A DNA stretch of 64,000 nucleotides. Origin: JOPF136 sp963773835. Its GTDB lineage: Bacteria; Acidobacteriota; Terriglobia; Acidiferrales; UBA7541. The notes beneath the pieces were generated by a model. That model was not told the origin of the DNA, did no database searches, and saw only the letters and a program-made list of their open reading frames with translations. Position numbers and translations under genes: made by a program. Positions 51,259-59,393 of the stretch are shown here, in pieces. Positions within the stretch are counted from its first letter, which is position 1, and each line of letters starts with the position of its first letter. The DNA is taken from positions 496,001 to 560,000 of the forward strand of contig CAVZCQ010000002.1 of assembly GCA_963773835.1 (NCBI GenBank), written 5' to 3'.

Positions 51259-51920
51259 TGCCGCCCGCCTTCCTGCTGCCCGTGCCGCCCGAGCAACGGA
51301 ACGAACCGGCAATAGTGCAGCACCTCGCGCGTCAATCCGCCGCTCGTGCGCCGCAACCGCAGCAGCTCCTGGCTGTCCTCGGGGCCCACCGGAATCAGCA
51401 GACGCCCCCCTTCAGCCAGTTGGTCCACCAGCGGTTGCGGCACGCTCCGCGCCGCAGCCGAGACCACGATGCCGTCATACGGCGCCATCTCCGGATAGCC
51501 GCCGGAAGCGTCTCCGGCCAGCACGCGCACGTTCGCAAATCCCAGCCGCGCGAGCCGCTCCGCCGCCGACTCCGCCAGGCTCGGCTCCAGCTCCAGCGCG
51601 ATCACCTCCCGCGCCAGCTTCCCGAGAATCGCAGCCTGATAGCCCGAGCCCGCGCCCACTTCCAGTACCCGCTCCGTTCCCTCGAGCTGCAGCGCTTCCG
51701 TCATGGCCGCCACCATGTAGGGCTGCGAAATCGTCTGCCCGCGCCCGATGGCCAGCGGCTGGTCCGTGTAGGCGCACTCCGCCATCTCCGGCGCAACGAA
51801 CAGGTGCCGCGGCACCGCCATCATCGCTTCCAGCACGCGCTCGTCGCGGATGTCGCGCGCGCGAAGCTGCTGTTCCACCATGGCGCGCCGCTGCGATACA
51901 AACAAGTCAGAATCTGACAT
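51255..51920 (-). CDS. pcm: protein-L-isoaspartate O-methyltransferase
   Basis: 221 residues. The N-terminus MVEQQLRARDIRDERVLEAM and the family motif QPLAIGRGQTISQPYMVAAM precede the SAM site VLEVGAGSGYQAAILGKLA and the later GGRLLIPVGP. The enzyme methylates isoaspartyl residues, a first step in repairing aged proteins. The ATG 51920 is adjacent to the aminotransferase stop (51927). Together with FtsH and GroESL it adds to the protein-quality theme of this window. Operon: aminotransferase-pcm-glycosyltransferase. Confidence 0.94.
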   Translation of the reverse strand: MSDSDLFVSQRRAMVEQQLRARDIRDERVLEAMMAVPRHLFVAPEMAECAYTDQPLAIGRGQTISQPYMVAAMTEALQLEGTERVLEVGAGSGYQAAILGKLAREVIALELEPSLAESAAERLARLGFANVRVLAGDASGGYPEMAPYDGIVVSAAARSVPQPLVDQLAEGGRLLIPVGPEDSQELLRLRRTSGGLTREVLHYCRFVPLLGRHGQQEGGRQ

Positions 51921-51926
51921 TTTGAA

Positions 51927-53108
51927 TTAGACCGCGGCGGGATGGCGTTCCCAGGCGCGCGTGGCGAGGATTTCTGAAATCGCGTCGAGCGCTGTATCGA
52001 GCTCGTCCTCCCGGTTGTAAAAATGCGGCGACATGCGCACTCCAGCCTTCGGGCGATAGTCCACCAGGATGTTGCGCGCCACCAGCTCGTGCGCCACTTC
52101 TTCCGCGTGCGGGCATTCCACAGACACGGTTCCCGCGCGCGCCGCCGCATCCAGAGGAGTGTTCACCCGCCAGCCGCGCGCCTGCGCCCCCGCGATCAGA
52201 TGCGCGGTCATGGCCATGGATTTCCGCCGGATGTTTTCCACGCCCGCCGCGGCGATAATTTCCAGCCCAGGGCCGGCTGCGTAGAGTGCGGGAATCTGCG
52301 TAGTACCCGTGAGAAAACGAAATCCCGAATCGGTGCGATGAATGGGACTAGCCTCAAAAGCAAAAGGGTTCTGATGTGCGAACCAGCCCGTAAGCGTCGG
52401 CTCGAGTTTCGGTGCCAGGTCCGGACGCACGTAGAGGTAGCCCACGCCCGGCCCTCCGCACAGCCACTTCAGCACTCCGCCGACGGCAAAATCGGCGCCG
52501 AGCGCGGTCACGTCCACCGGCAGTGTCCCCGCCGCCTGGAAAATATCCAGCACCACACGCGCGCCCACGCGATGCGCCTTCTCCACAATGGCGCGCGCAT
52601 CCACGATGGCCGCGCTTCGGAACAGCACGAGAGAAATGGGCACCAGCAACGTGTGTTCATCAATCGCGTCGAGAATTTTCTGCATCGGCGGATGGATCCC
52701 ATCGTCGCTCGGAACCACCACCACGTCCGCCCCGCGCCTCCGCTGCTCCAAATAGAAATAGAGGATGGACGGAAACTCCAAATCCACCATCACGACTTTG
52801 TTCCGCGGCTTCGCAAACTCGAAGCAGGACGTGATCACCGCCTGCGTGAGCGTCACGTTCTGATGGACGGACACGCTTCCTGGCGGCGCGCCGATGATCC
52901 GTCCGATCTGGTCGCCCACTTCTCCGGCCAGGCCCCACCACTCTTCTTCCCACGCGCGCACGCCGCGCACGGCCCACGATTCGGTGTAAGCGGCCATGCG
53001 CTCGCGCACGGCGCGCGGCATCGCGCCGAGAGAGTTCGATATCAAGTAGGTAGAGGTATCGAGGATTGGAAATTCTTTTCGCCAGGAAAGCAGTTCATTC
53101 ATGGACAT
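51927..53108 (-). CDS. class V aminotransferase, kynureninase-like
   Basis: 393 residues from ATG 53108 (MSMNELLSWRKEFP); 53102 is also possible, and the frame up to 53240 is shadow sequence. The substrate-binding head YLISNSLGAMPRAV is kynureninase-like. VLDIFQAAGTLPVDV holds the PLP-contact Asp region and FAVGGVLKWLCGGPGVGYLY carries the Schiff-base Lys. No other tryptophan-degradation gene is nearby, so a kynureninase or a related cysteine-lyase or aminotransferase role remain open. First gene of the aminotransferase-pcm-glycosyltransferase operon. Confidence 0.88.
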   Translation of the reverse strand: MSMNELLSWRKEFPILDTSTYLISNSLGAMPRAVRERMAAYTESWAVRGVRAWEEEWWGLAGEVGDQIGRIIGAPPGSVSVHQNVTLTQAVITSCFEFAKPRNKVVMVDLEFPSILYFYLEQRRRGADVVVVPSDDGIHPPMQKILDAIDEHTLLVPISLVLFRSAAIVDARAIVEKAHRVGARVVLDIFQAAGTLPVDVTALGADFAVGGVLKWLCGGPGVGYLYVRPDLAPKLEPTLTGWFAHQNPFAFEASPIHRTDSGFRFLTGTTQIPALYAAGPGLEIIAAAGVENIRRKSMAMTAHLIAGAQARGWRVNTPLDAAARAGTVSVECPHAEEVAHELVARNILVDYRPKAGVRMSPHFYNREDELDTALDAISEILATRAWERHPAAV

Positions 53109-53287
53109 GGTTGGATACTTTCTCCGAGGATGAAAAGTATCACAGGTAGCACAGACAATCCTGTCTGTGCTTCGTCGCTCCCCACTGGCCCGCGGCCACT
53201 TTGGTAGCGCCGACCTGTCCCGAGCGAAGCCGAGGGGCATCTTGCCGGCCTTCAGTCCCTCCGTTCTCCTGCGCCGTCTGACCCGCC

Positions 53288-53341
53288 CTGTAGCTCAGGT
53301 CCCGGCCCGTCCCGACGCTTCGGGACGGGACTGACCTGAGG
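53288..53341 (+). repeat. REP-like palindrome (family R1), copy 6
   Basis: CTGTAGCTCAGGTCCCGGCC at the left, GGGACTGACCTGAGG at the right. The tip is an 18 bp palindrome GTCCCGACGCTTCGGGAC (53309-53326) instead of the CGTTGCC tip of copies 1-5. Confidence 0.85.
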
Positions 53342-53385
53342 CGCTTTCCCCGTCCTGCCGCCTCTGTCTCCCCGTGTGTCCCCCC

Positions 53386-53420
53386 CACTGGCCACTGACC
53401 ACTGACCACCGACCACTGCC
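53386..53420. repeat. tandem CCACTGA-type repeat
   Basis: CCACTGGCCACTGACCACTG then ACCACCGACCACTGCC, period 7-8. Reverse-strand equivalents (CAGTGGCGAGTGGCC) occur next to the dispersed repeats at 55312 and 60957. Confidence 0.6.
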
Positions 53421-53681
53421 TGATTGCGTCCTGATAACAAACTTATGTTAACTAAGATCGCCCCTCAAAAACTCGCGCACTTCCGTATTTTTTGCCACTT
53501 TCCCGAAAATGGGATTTGGGCGTTTCTCGCAATTCGATGATTGTCATCCCGAACGGAGTGAGGGATCTGCTTGTGCCTGACCTTGCGCGCCCAGTAGTTC
53601 AGGTCGTCAGACTTTAGGCGGGCTCCTGCATCAATCTCCAGGACTCTCCAACGAGTTGTGATTTCGGCGATGGAAGAGTCA

Positions 53682-53876
53682 CTAGACCCTGCTCTGTGAG
53701 CCGTGCCGGTCGGCGAGGGCGCGGTTCGCCTCAAGAATCATGGCGAGGGCTTCTTTGAGATTGCGGCGAGCTTCCTTCAAAGTCCTGCCCTGTGTGTTGA
53801 CGCCTGGAATTTCTTCGACGTAAGCAACATACCATCGCCCGCGCTTCTCGATTACGGCGGTATATTCCCGTTCCAT
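53682..53876 (-). CDS. HicB-like antitoxin, apparently without HicA
   Basis: 64 residues. The HicB/UPF0150 fold is clear: EREYTAVIEKRGRWYVAYVE, IPGVNTQGRTLKEARRNLKE, ALAMILEANRAL. HicB antitoxins usually pair with a HicA RNase encoded within a few bases. Here neither side carries a small basic HicA-like protein with the expected catalytic His; both flanks are repeats. The gene may be an orphan or act as a stand-alone regulator. Confidence 0.8.
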   Translation of the reverse strand: MEREYTAVIEKRGRWYVAYVEEIPGVNTQGRTLKEARRNLKEALAMILEANRALADRHGSQSRV

Positions 53877-53962
53877 CGCTCGACCTCAGTGGAGTCTAAC
53901 ACAGGAATCGGCGTCGCCCAGAATCACCGGCGCGGTGAGCGACACGCCGGGCAGGCCCTCCA

Positions 53963-54141
53963 GAAATCGGCGGGCGGGTTGACACGCGGGCAGAGGAGGC
54001 AGAACGTGCCTCAGGTCAGACCCCGAGGAACGGGGTCGGGACCTGAGCTACACGCCCCTCGGTTCGCCCCCAGCCTCTACCCCTTAGGCCGAAACGATCG
54101 TCGGTTTAAACCCTGTTGCCCCGGGGGCGTGGGGACAGTGG
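53963..54141. repeat. composite dispersed repeat, copy C1
   Basis: Order: CGGGCGGGTTGACACGCGGG, an inverted REP-like palindrome (54009-54052), CGCCCCTCGGTTCGCCCCCA, GCCTCTACCCCTTA, then CGAAACGATCGTCGGTTTAA (from about 54090) and CTGTTGCCCCGGGGGC. The same blocks in the same order recur at 61129-61300. The inverted CTGAGCGGAGTCGAAGGG motif lies shortly downstream (about 54180-54200). Confidence 0.8.
54009..54052 (-). repeat. REP-like palindrome (family R1), copy 7, inverted
   Basis: Reads CCTCAGGTCAG...GACCTGAGCTACA on the plus strand, i.e. the opposite orientation to copies 1-6. The tip is ACCCCGAGGAACGGGGTCG. It lies inside composite repeat C1. Confidence 0.8.
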
Positions 54142-54302
54142 CCCCTCGGCTTCGCTCGGGACGCCAAGAGGCGCGAGTGGCCCTTCGACTCCGCTCAGGA
54201 TCAGCATCCTGGTCGGATGCTGACGGGTGGCTGGTGGCTATTGCCCGGTGACGCTGTTTAGCGGTAAGAATCTTCCAAGGTTCCCAAGCATGTGTTGCGC
54301 GA

Positions 54303-55010
54303 TTACCAACCCATTTCGTGCATCCGCTCCAGGATGACTCCGGCGTAATGATTCATGTGATCGGGCCGTCGCTTCAGGGGCAACGGCAGAACGGCGGCGA
54401 GTTGGACCGACTGTTGCCGGTCGATATTCCGGGCCGAGGTCCGGTAGTAATAGCGACAGGCCGACTCCGCACCATAAACGCCAGGGCCCCATTCGACCAC
54501 GTTGAGGTAAAGGTCCAGAATGCGCTGCTTGCCGAGGACCAATTCAGCTACCGGGACAAGCGTGAACTCGGCGCCCTTGCGGAGGATCGAGCGGCCCGTT
54601 CCGAAGAACAGGTTTTTTACCAGTTGCTGCGTAATGGTGGACCCTCCGCGAATGCGGCCACCTTCGACATCGTTTCCCGCAGCGATTTCTATCGCCTGCC
54701 AATCGAATCCATGATGCTGGTAGAAGCGCGCGTCTTCAGCAGCAATGACAGCGTGCTGTAAATCGGGCGAGATTTGGCTCAGCGGAACGAATTCGTAACG
54801 TTTGTGATACGGCCTGTGGTGAATCCAGGCCTGCAAGCGGCGCTCGATGTGCACGGCGGTGGTCGGTGGATCGATCCACCGGGCAGCCACGAGCATCAGC
54901 GCGGCAAGCGACCAAAGAAGCACGACTCCGGCGGCAAACCATCGAACGACGGACCGGAGAGTGCGTCTCCGAATCGGGGTCGCGCGGTGTGTGCCTGGGT
55001 TTTCCGTCAC
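54303..55010 (-). CDS. mtgA: monofunctional biosynthetic peptidoglycan transglycosylase
   Basis: 235 residues. An N-terminal membrane anchor (WFAAGVVLLWSLAALMLVAA) precedes the GT51 domain. Its motifs are AVIAAEDARFYQHHGFDWQA (catalytic Glu in EDARF), GGSTITQQLVKNLFF, KRILDLYLNVVEWGPGVYG and AAVLPLPLKRRP. No transpeptidase domain follows, which is what makes it monofunctional. It polymerises lipid II into glycan strands. The gene stands alone in repeat-rich surroundings. ATG 55010 is used. Confidence 0.94.
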   Translation of the reverse strand: MTENPGTHRATPIRRRTLRSVVRWFAAGVVLLWSLAALMLVAARWIDPPTTAVHIERRLQAWIHHRPYHKRYEFVPLSQISPDLQHAVIAAEDARFYQHHGFDWQAIEIAAGNDVEGGRIRGGSTITQQLVKNLFFGTGRSILRKGAEFTLVPVAELVLGKQRILDLYLNVVEWGPGVYGAESACRYYYRTSARNIDRQQSVQLAAVLPLPLKRRPDHMNHYAGVILERMHEMGW

Positions 55011-55505
55011 ATTTCAGGATAATCGTTTGGGCTAGATTGGCATAGTGCCCGGTTGGCCGGCAATACAGAAATATTCTCGCAGCCAGAGTCTCAGAGGGCG
55101 TCTGGTCCACGCCATTCGGAAATATTGGCATTTTGTCGCTGGCGTGTTGTGGCTGGTGATTAGGAAATTGAGCCCTCGATTCGCACCGCTTGCTCCCCTC
55201 ACTAGGCCGTAGTGCACCTGGCGTTTAACGGTTCATGGAGGCATCAGCCTTCTGCCCCCTAGTCCGAAACGATCGTCAATGTAGGGCCTGTTGGCCCGGG
55301 GGCAAGAAAGGCAGTGGCGAGTGGCCAGGGGCCAGTGGCGAGCGCGGAGGGGAAGGACACGAAAAGGAGGGCAGGCCCTCCTGCGCGAACAGACAGCTTC
55401 GGCGGGCAGGCGAGCAGGAACGAGGAGAGAGACGCCGGCTGGAAGCCAGCGGTACCAAATGGGTTCTTAACTGATGGCGCGTCCACCAACGGCTACATCC
55501 AGTTC
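55011..55505. other. 495 bp gap with composite dispersed repeat, copy C2
   Basis: No gene was seen. From about 55255 the repeat blocks appear: CCGAAACGATCGTC (about 55264), CCTGTTGGCCCGGGGGC, GGCAGTGGCGAGTGGCC-type tandem, GGACACGAAAAGGAGGGCAG, then CTTCGGCGGGCAGGC (about 55398). This order matches copy C3 (60903-61120) over roughly 150 bp or more. Confidence 0.7.
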
Positions 55506-55664
55506 TTAGTGGGAGGTTCTGCCATCGCAACCGTGGTGTCCGCAGGAACAATCGATATCCGGTTTGTTTACCATGGCCTCGCACTGCACGCTGCAGTACT
55601 TGCCCGAAGTCGTGAGGCACGAACAAACGGGGTGCGCGCACTTCTCGGCCTTCATGGTCGTCAT
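55506..55664 (-). CDS. bacterial metallothionein (small Cys-rich protein)
   Basis: 52 residues from ATG 55664, with GAGGAG 8-9 bases upstream (ATG 55655 also possible); below the usual length cut-off. MKAEKCAHPVCSCLTTSGKY, then CSVQCEAMV and a final IDCSCGHHGCDGRTSH: nine cysteines plus histidines in the CAHPxCxC...YCSxxC...CxCGHxxC arrangement of SmtA/BmtA-type metallothioneins, which bind Zn, Cd or Cu. It lies 67 bp downstream of groEL on the same strand and may share its transcript. Confidence 0.85.
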   Translation of the reverse strand: MTTMKAEKCAHPVCSCLTTSGKYCSVQCEAMVNKPDIDCSCGHHGCDGRTSH

Positions 55665-55731
55665 TTCGTTTCTCCTCGATTCGGATGAACAGCGCCTGGG
55701 CGTTCGGGCTCAACCGCTGTGCAAACAGCGT

Positions 55732-57363
55732 CTAGTAGGTTCCGCCCATCCCGCCGCCGTATCCAGCGCCCGCCGGTACCGCATCTTCTTCTTCCCGGAT
55801 GTCGGCAACCAAGGCTTCCGTGGTGAGCATCAAGGCGGCGATGGAGGCCGCGTTCTGCAACGCCAGCCGGGTGACCTTTGCGGGGTCAATGATGCCCGCT
55901 TTAACCAGGTCGCAGAACTCGCCCGTTTCCGCGTCGAAGCCAAAATTCTCGTCCTTCGACTCCCGCACGCGTCCCACCACCAATGCGCCCTCGTGCCCGG
56001 CGTTTTCAGCGATCTGACGCATGGGCTCTTCCAGGGCGCGCGTAACGATCTTCACTCCAATGGCCTCGTCCTCCTCGAGCTTCAACTTTTCGAGCGCGGG
56101 GATGCAGCGAATGAGCACCACACCTCCGCCGGGCACGATGCCTTCCTCGACCGCGGCGCGTGTGGCGTGCATAGCATCCTCGACGCGAGCCTTCTTCTCC
56201 TTCAACTCGGTCTCGGTAGCCGCGCCTACCTTGATCACCGCGACGCCGCCCACCAGCTTGGCCAGCCGCTCCTGCAGTTTTTCGCGGTCGTAGTCGGAGG
56301 CGGACTCCTCGACCTGGACGCGGAGCTGCCTGATCCGGCCTTCGATATCGCTCTTCTTGCCCGCGCCTTGGATGATCGTGGTGTTGTCCTTGTCGATGGT
56401 GATCTTTTTCGCGCGGCCCAGATCTTCTGGCTTCACGTGTTCGAGGTTGACGCCCAGGTCCTCGGTGATCGCTTTGCCGCCGGTCAGGATGGCAATGTCT
56501 TCCAGCATGGCCTTGCGGCGGTCGCCGAAGCCCGGCGCCTTGACGGCGGCACATACGAGCGTGCCGCGCAGTTTGTTCACCACCAGGGTGGCCAGAGCCT
56601 CGCCCTCAATGTCCTCGGCGATAATGAGGAGCGGCTGTTTGGTGCTGGCGCTGCGTTCGAGTATGGGAAGCAGGTCCTTCATGGAACTGATCTTCTTCTC
56701 GTAGATGAGGATCTGAACGTCTTCGAGCACGCACTCCATGCGCGCCGGGTCGGTGACGAAATAAGCAGAAAGGTAGCCGCGGTCGAATTGCATGCCCTCG
56801 ACCACCTCCAGCGTGGTCTCCATGGTGCGGGATTCCTCGACGGTGATGACGCCATCCTTGCCGACCTTTTTCATGGCTTCGGCGATGATGCCGCCGACCT
56901 GCTTGTCGGTGTTGGCGCTGATGGTGCCGACCTGGGCGATCATGTCGCCCTTCACTTCCCGGGAATGCTTCTTGATCTCGGCCACGGCGACTTCGACCGC
57001 GCGATCGATGCCGCGCTTGAGCGCCATGGGACTGGCGCCGGCAGCCACGGTCCGCACGCCCTCGCGGAAGATGGCCTGGGCCAGAACTGTGGCGGTGGTG
57101 GTGCCGTCGCCGGCCACGTCGGACGTCTTCGATGCCACCTCGCGCACCATCTGGGCGCCCATGTTTTCGAGCGCATCGTGGAGCACGATTTCCTTGGCCA
57201 CGGTCACGCCGTCTTTGGTGATGACCGGCGCGCCAAACTTCTTTTCGATCACCGCATTGCGGCCCTTGGGACCGAGCGTGATCTTGACCGTGTCCGCCAG
57301 AATATTTACGCCGCGCAGAATCGCCTGACGTGAACCTTCACCCATTACAATTTGTTTTGCCAT
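55732..57363 (-). CDS. groEL: chaperonin GroEL
   Basis: 543 residues. The sequence matches GroEL throughout: MAKQIVMGEGSRQAILRGVN, VKITLGPKGRNAVIEKKFG, VAGDGTTTATVLAQ (ATP site), GGGVVLIR and a typical GGM-like C-terminus (AGAGYGGGMGGTY). It forms the barrel chaperonin with GroES. The unusual replacement MGEGSRQ for the more common DEEARR near residue 10 suggests a diverged or second paralogue in the genome rather than the only copy. groES precedes it by 64 bp. Confidence 0.97.
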   Translation of the reverse strand: MAKQIVMGEGSRQAILRGVNILADTVKITLGPKGRNAVIEKKFGAPVITKDGVTVAKEIVLHDALENMGAQMVREVASKTSDVAGDGTTTATVLAQAIFREGVRTVAAGASPMALKRGIDRAVEVAVAEIKKHSREVKGDMIAQVGTISANTDKQVGGIIAEAMKKVGKDGVITVEESRTMETTLEVVEGMQFDRGYLSAYFVTDPARMECVLEDVQILIYEKKISSMKDLLPILERSASTKQPLLIIAEDIEGEALATLVVNKLRGTLVCAAVKAPGFGDRRKAMLEDIAILTGGKAITEDLGVNLEHVKPEDLGRAKKITIDKDNTTIIQGAGKKSDIEGRIRQLRVQVEESASDYDREKLQERLAKLVGGVAVIKVGAATETELKEKKARVEDAMHATRAAVEEGIVPGGGVVLIRCIPALEKLKLEEDEAIGVKIVTRALEEPMRQIAENAGHEGALVVGRVRESKDENFGFDAETGEFCDLVKAGIIDPAKVTRLALQNAASIAALMLTTEALVADIREEEDAVPAGAGYGGGMGGTY

Positions 57364-57427
57364 TGGAGTTCACCCTCCCGGGTGCACGAAAATCCCTGCT
57401 CCTCGAAAACTCTGAAACCTGGGACGA

Positions 57428-57748
57428 CTACTTCCTGCCAGAGGCCACTTTGGCGGCCCCGCTCAGCCGGGCGAGGATTTCTTCCTCACGGAGGATCAGG
57501 TAGTCCTGGTCCTCGATCCTGATGTCGCTGCCCGTGTATTTGCCGAACAGGATGCGGTCCCCTACCTTCACATCGACGGGGATGCGGTGGCCCTTTTCGA
57601 GCTTGCCGGCGCCAACAGCCATCACTTCGCCCTCCTGGGGCTTCTCTTTGGCCGTATCGGGGATGATGATCCCGCCGCGGACAGACTCTTTCTCTTCCGT
57701 TCGCCTCACCAGGACACGGTCATGGAGCGGCATGATTTGAACTGTCAT
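57428..57748 (-). CDS. groES: co-chaperonin GroES
   Basis: 106 residues with GGAGGG just upstream of ATG 57748. MPLHDRVLVRRTEEKESVRG, GGIIIPDTAKEKPQEGEVMA, the mobile-loop region, RILFGKYTGSDIRIEDQDYL and LREEEILARL are standard. It caps GroEL. No HrcA/CIRCE inverted repeat was seen upstream; a strong GC hairpin (57787-57813) lies in the leader instead. Confidence 0.97.
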   Translation of the reverse strand: MTVQIMPLHDRVLVRRTEEKESVRGGIIIPDTAKEKPQEGEVMAVGAGKLEKGHRIPVDVKVGDRILFGKYTGSDIRIEDQDYLILREEEILARLSGAAKVASGRK

Positions 57749-57786
57749 CTTTCCCTCCTCGTTCCGATTCGCCGATTCGCCTTTTT

Positions 57787-57813
57787 GGGCGCTGCCGGCT
57801 CGGGCCGGCGCCC
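57787..57813 (-). promoter_or_regulatory. GC-rich hairpin in the groES leader
   Basis: GGGCGC (57787-57792) pairs with GCGCCC (57808-57813) around an inner GCCGGC/GCCGGC-type stem. On the coding (minus) strand it is followed by AAAAAG rather than T residues, so a rho-independent terminator is unlikely. A direct repeat GCGAATCGGCGAATCGG follows before the ribosome binding site. Confidence 0.4.
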
Positions 57814-57821
57814 TGCGGCCG

Positions 57822-58490
57822 TCATGGTTGAAACGTCTTCATGTTCTTCACGCGCATCGCTTCCCGGTCGTCGGCTTCCTTCTTCTTCCTGTCGATTGCT
57901 TTCTGTGGGGCGCCTTGCTGCTCGAGCTTTGAGGCCGCGTCGCTCGCGGCCTCGGCCTCCGCGTTCAACTGTTTTGCGACCAGGACAAGCGCAAAGGTGC
58001 TGGAGAATGAGGGCCGGAGAAGATTGACCGAGTATTGCGAGTCCTCCCAGCGGTCAATTACCTTTTCAGTGGCGCCATAAGCTCCTGTGGCAAGATTCAT
58101 CCTGGCGTCCGGCGTGCTCGGCGTCCCGTATGTTTCGGAGATAACGCGCGCCATATCGTCGTTGGTCATGCCTTCCGTGGCGGAGCCGTCGTAGGTCACA
58201 TAAATCCGGTACAGCTTGCCATCGCAGAAGGAGAACAGAACCTCGCGGATGGCCTCTGGCCGGGGCGGGTACCCGGAGATCCGCGGCCACCACGATAATT
58301 CTTCGATCAACGCCGGATGCTGGTGGACCAGTTTGATGTCGGCCGGCCTGGCGTCGATCTGCTTGGAGAGATCGGCCAGGCTCATTCCCAGCGCAAAGTC
58401 GCGATATTTGGATAGATCCTGCCCGAAGATCACGGGGGCGGAGAGGAGGATCAACACCAGGGAAATGACTGCACTGCGTGTAAGTTTCAT
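57822..58490 (-). CDS. exported hypothetical protein with coiled C-terminus
   Basis: 222 residues from ATG 58490 with GGAGG 8 bases upstream; the longer frame to 58511 is not needed. Signal peptide MKLTRSAVISLVLILLSAPV ending IFG. A globular part holds YRDFALGMSLADLSKQIDAR and DGKLYRIYVTYDGSATEGMT. The end is helical and charged (KAIDRKKKEADDREAMRVKN). Such short repeats recall periplasmic domains of DUF-type stress proteins, but no family is recognised. It precedes groES by 73 bp on the same strand. Confidence 0.75.
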   Translation of the reverse strand: MKLTRSAVISLVLILLSAPVIFGQDLSKYRDFALGMSLADLSKQIDARPADIKLVHQHPALIEELSWWPRISGYPPRPEAIREVLFSFCDGKLYRIYVTYDGSATEGMTNDDMARVISETYGTPSTPDARMNLATGAYGATEKVIDRWEDSQYSVNLLRPSFSSTFALVLVAKQLNAEAEAASDAASKLEQQGAPQKAIDRKKKEADDREAMRVKNMKTFQP

Positions 58491-58526
58491 TGGAAAACCT
58501 CCTCTAAACAACCCAAGATTGCGGAT

Positions 58527-59039
58527 TCAGGCCGTCGCCTTGGCCGCGTGAGCAACTGTGTGTGACTTTGTTCCCTGGCCTAGACGCGCCCGCTGCTCTG
58601 GCTCCGGAGGCAGCCAGCTATGCTCGATGCCACCCGGATGGCCGTTGGCCCTGAAGAGACCCGAGCTCTCCTGGATATGCCGGGATTGGGCGGACACAGT
58701 CAGATACCCAACTCCCAGGAAACGCTTCGACGACGCTGTAGCTACGCGCACGATTGCCAGTGAATTGAATGGCTTCGATTTCAGAGCCGCCAGGATTCGC
58801 TCGATTGCCCTGCGGACCATCTTCTCTTTGTCGATACCGAAGACCGTCGCTCTTGTCTCGCCAGTGCGGCAGTAAAAGGTCCATCCCGCTTCGCGGATTT
58901 TTCGATCCAGTCCGTAGCCATCGAGATTCTTCACGATTCGCCAGCCCGGCATACAAGCCTCGCTCTCGAACCCCAGGTTTTCCGGCAGACGTGTGCCTTC
59001 CTTGATAAGAATGGTCCCTGTTTTGATTTTATTTTCCAT
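58527..59039 (-). CDS. hypothetical protein (170 aa)
   Basis: Starts at ATG 59039 (MENKIKTGTILIKEGTRLPE), below a longer frame that begins at 59093. Features: CMPGWRIVKNLDGYGLDRKI and AGWTFYCRTGETRATVFG in a beta-rich front half, a helix KMVRRAIERILAALKSKPFN, and a long, probably unstructured tail (EQRARLGQGTKSHTVAHAAK). No signal peptide, no recognised family. It lies between a small membrane protein and the exported protein upstream of groES. Confidence 0.6.
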   Translation of the reverse strand: MENKIKTGTILIKEGTRLPENLGFESEACMPGWRIVKNLDGYGLDRKIREAGWTFYCRTGETRATVFGIDKEKMVRRAIERILAALKSKPFNSLAIVRVATASSKRFLGVGYLTVSAQSRHIQESSGLFRANGHPGGIEHSWLPPEPEQRARLGQGTKSHTVAHAAKATA

Positions 59040-59083
59040 TTTCGTCTCGCCTGTTTTTCCGGGCGCGGTCGTGACCTGCATGG

Positions 59084-59302
59084 TCACAGCCATGCGGTCA
59101 TCGGCTTCCCCACATCCGATCTGTTACCGACGGCGGAATGAGTCTCGAATGCTGGTTTGAGGGAGAAGGAAGCCAGGACCACCATGACCGCGGCCGCGCA
59201 AATCCAAAGATGAAGCGGTGTTTGGTAATTGCCCGGGGGACTCCAGGACACGATCACGGCCAACGCTGCTAAAGAAACCCACATCCTCATGCTCGTGACC
59301 AT
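59084..59302 (-). CDS. small hydrophobic protein, possible two-helix membrane protein
   Basis: 72 residues from ATG 59302. Hydrophobic stretches MWVSLAALAVIVSW and LWICAAAVMVVLASFSL suggest two membrane helices, and the end PMTAWL overlaps nothing. No homologue is recognised. Coding status is uncertain because it is short and its ribosome binding site is weak; its place in an otherwise continuous minus-strand run is the main support. Confidence 0.45.
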   Translation of the reverse strand: MVTSMRMWVSLAALAVIVSWSPPGNYQTPLHLWICAAAVMVVLASFSLKPAFETHSAVGNRSDVGKPMTAWL

Positions 59303-59393
59303 GGACAACCTCGATTTTCCGGCCGCTTGCCTTCAAGTCAGAAGTGAGGGGCGTTATTGCCCGCCCCTCACCGAACGACATGATCCGCCGGCC

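Larger units (their letters stand above)
53109..53681. other. 573 bp gap rich in dispersed repeats
   Basis: No gene was seen. It holds TGTCCCGAGCGAAGCCGAGG (53213-53232), a REP-like palindrome (53288-53341), a CCACTGA-period tandem repeat (53386-53420) and the motif GTCATCCCGAACGGAGTGAG (about 53544-53563). Confidence 0.6.

Noticed and set aside
53465..53734. 89-residue frame next to the HicB-like gene as a HicA toxin
   Set aside because: Lacks the HicA dsRBD-like fold and catalytic His context, and overlaps a dispersed repeat.
55564..57333. 589-residue plus-strand open frame across groEL
   Set aside because: It is antisense to a complete, well-conserved groEL and has no family signature.
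57749..57821. CIRCE element upstream of groES
   Set aside because: No TTAGCACTC-N9-GAGTGCTAA-like inverted repeat could be found by eye.
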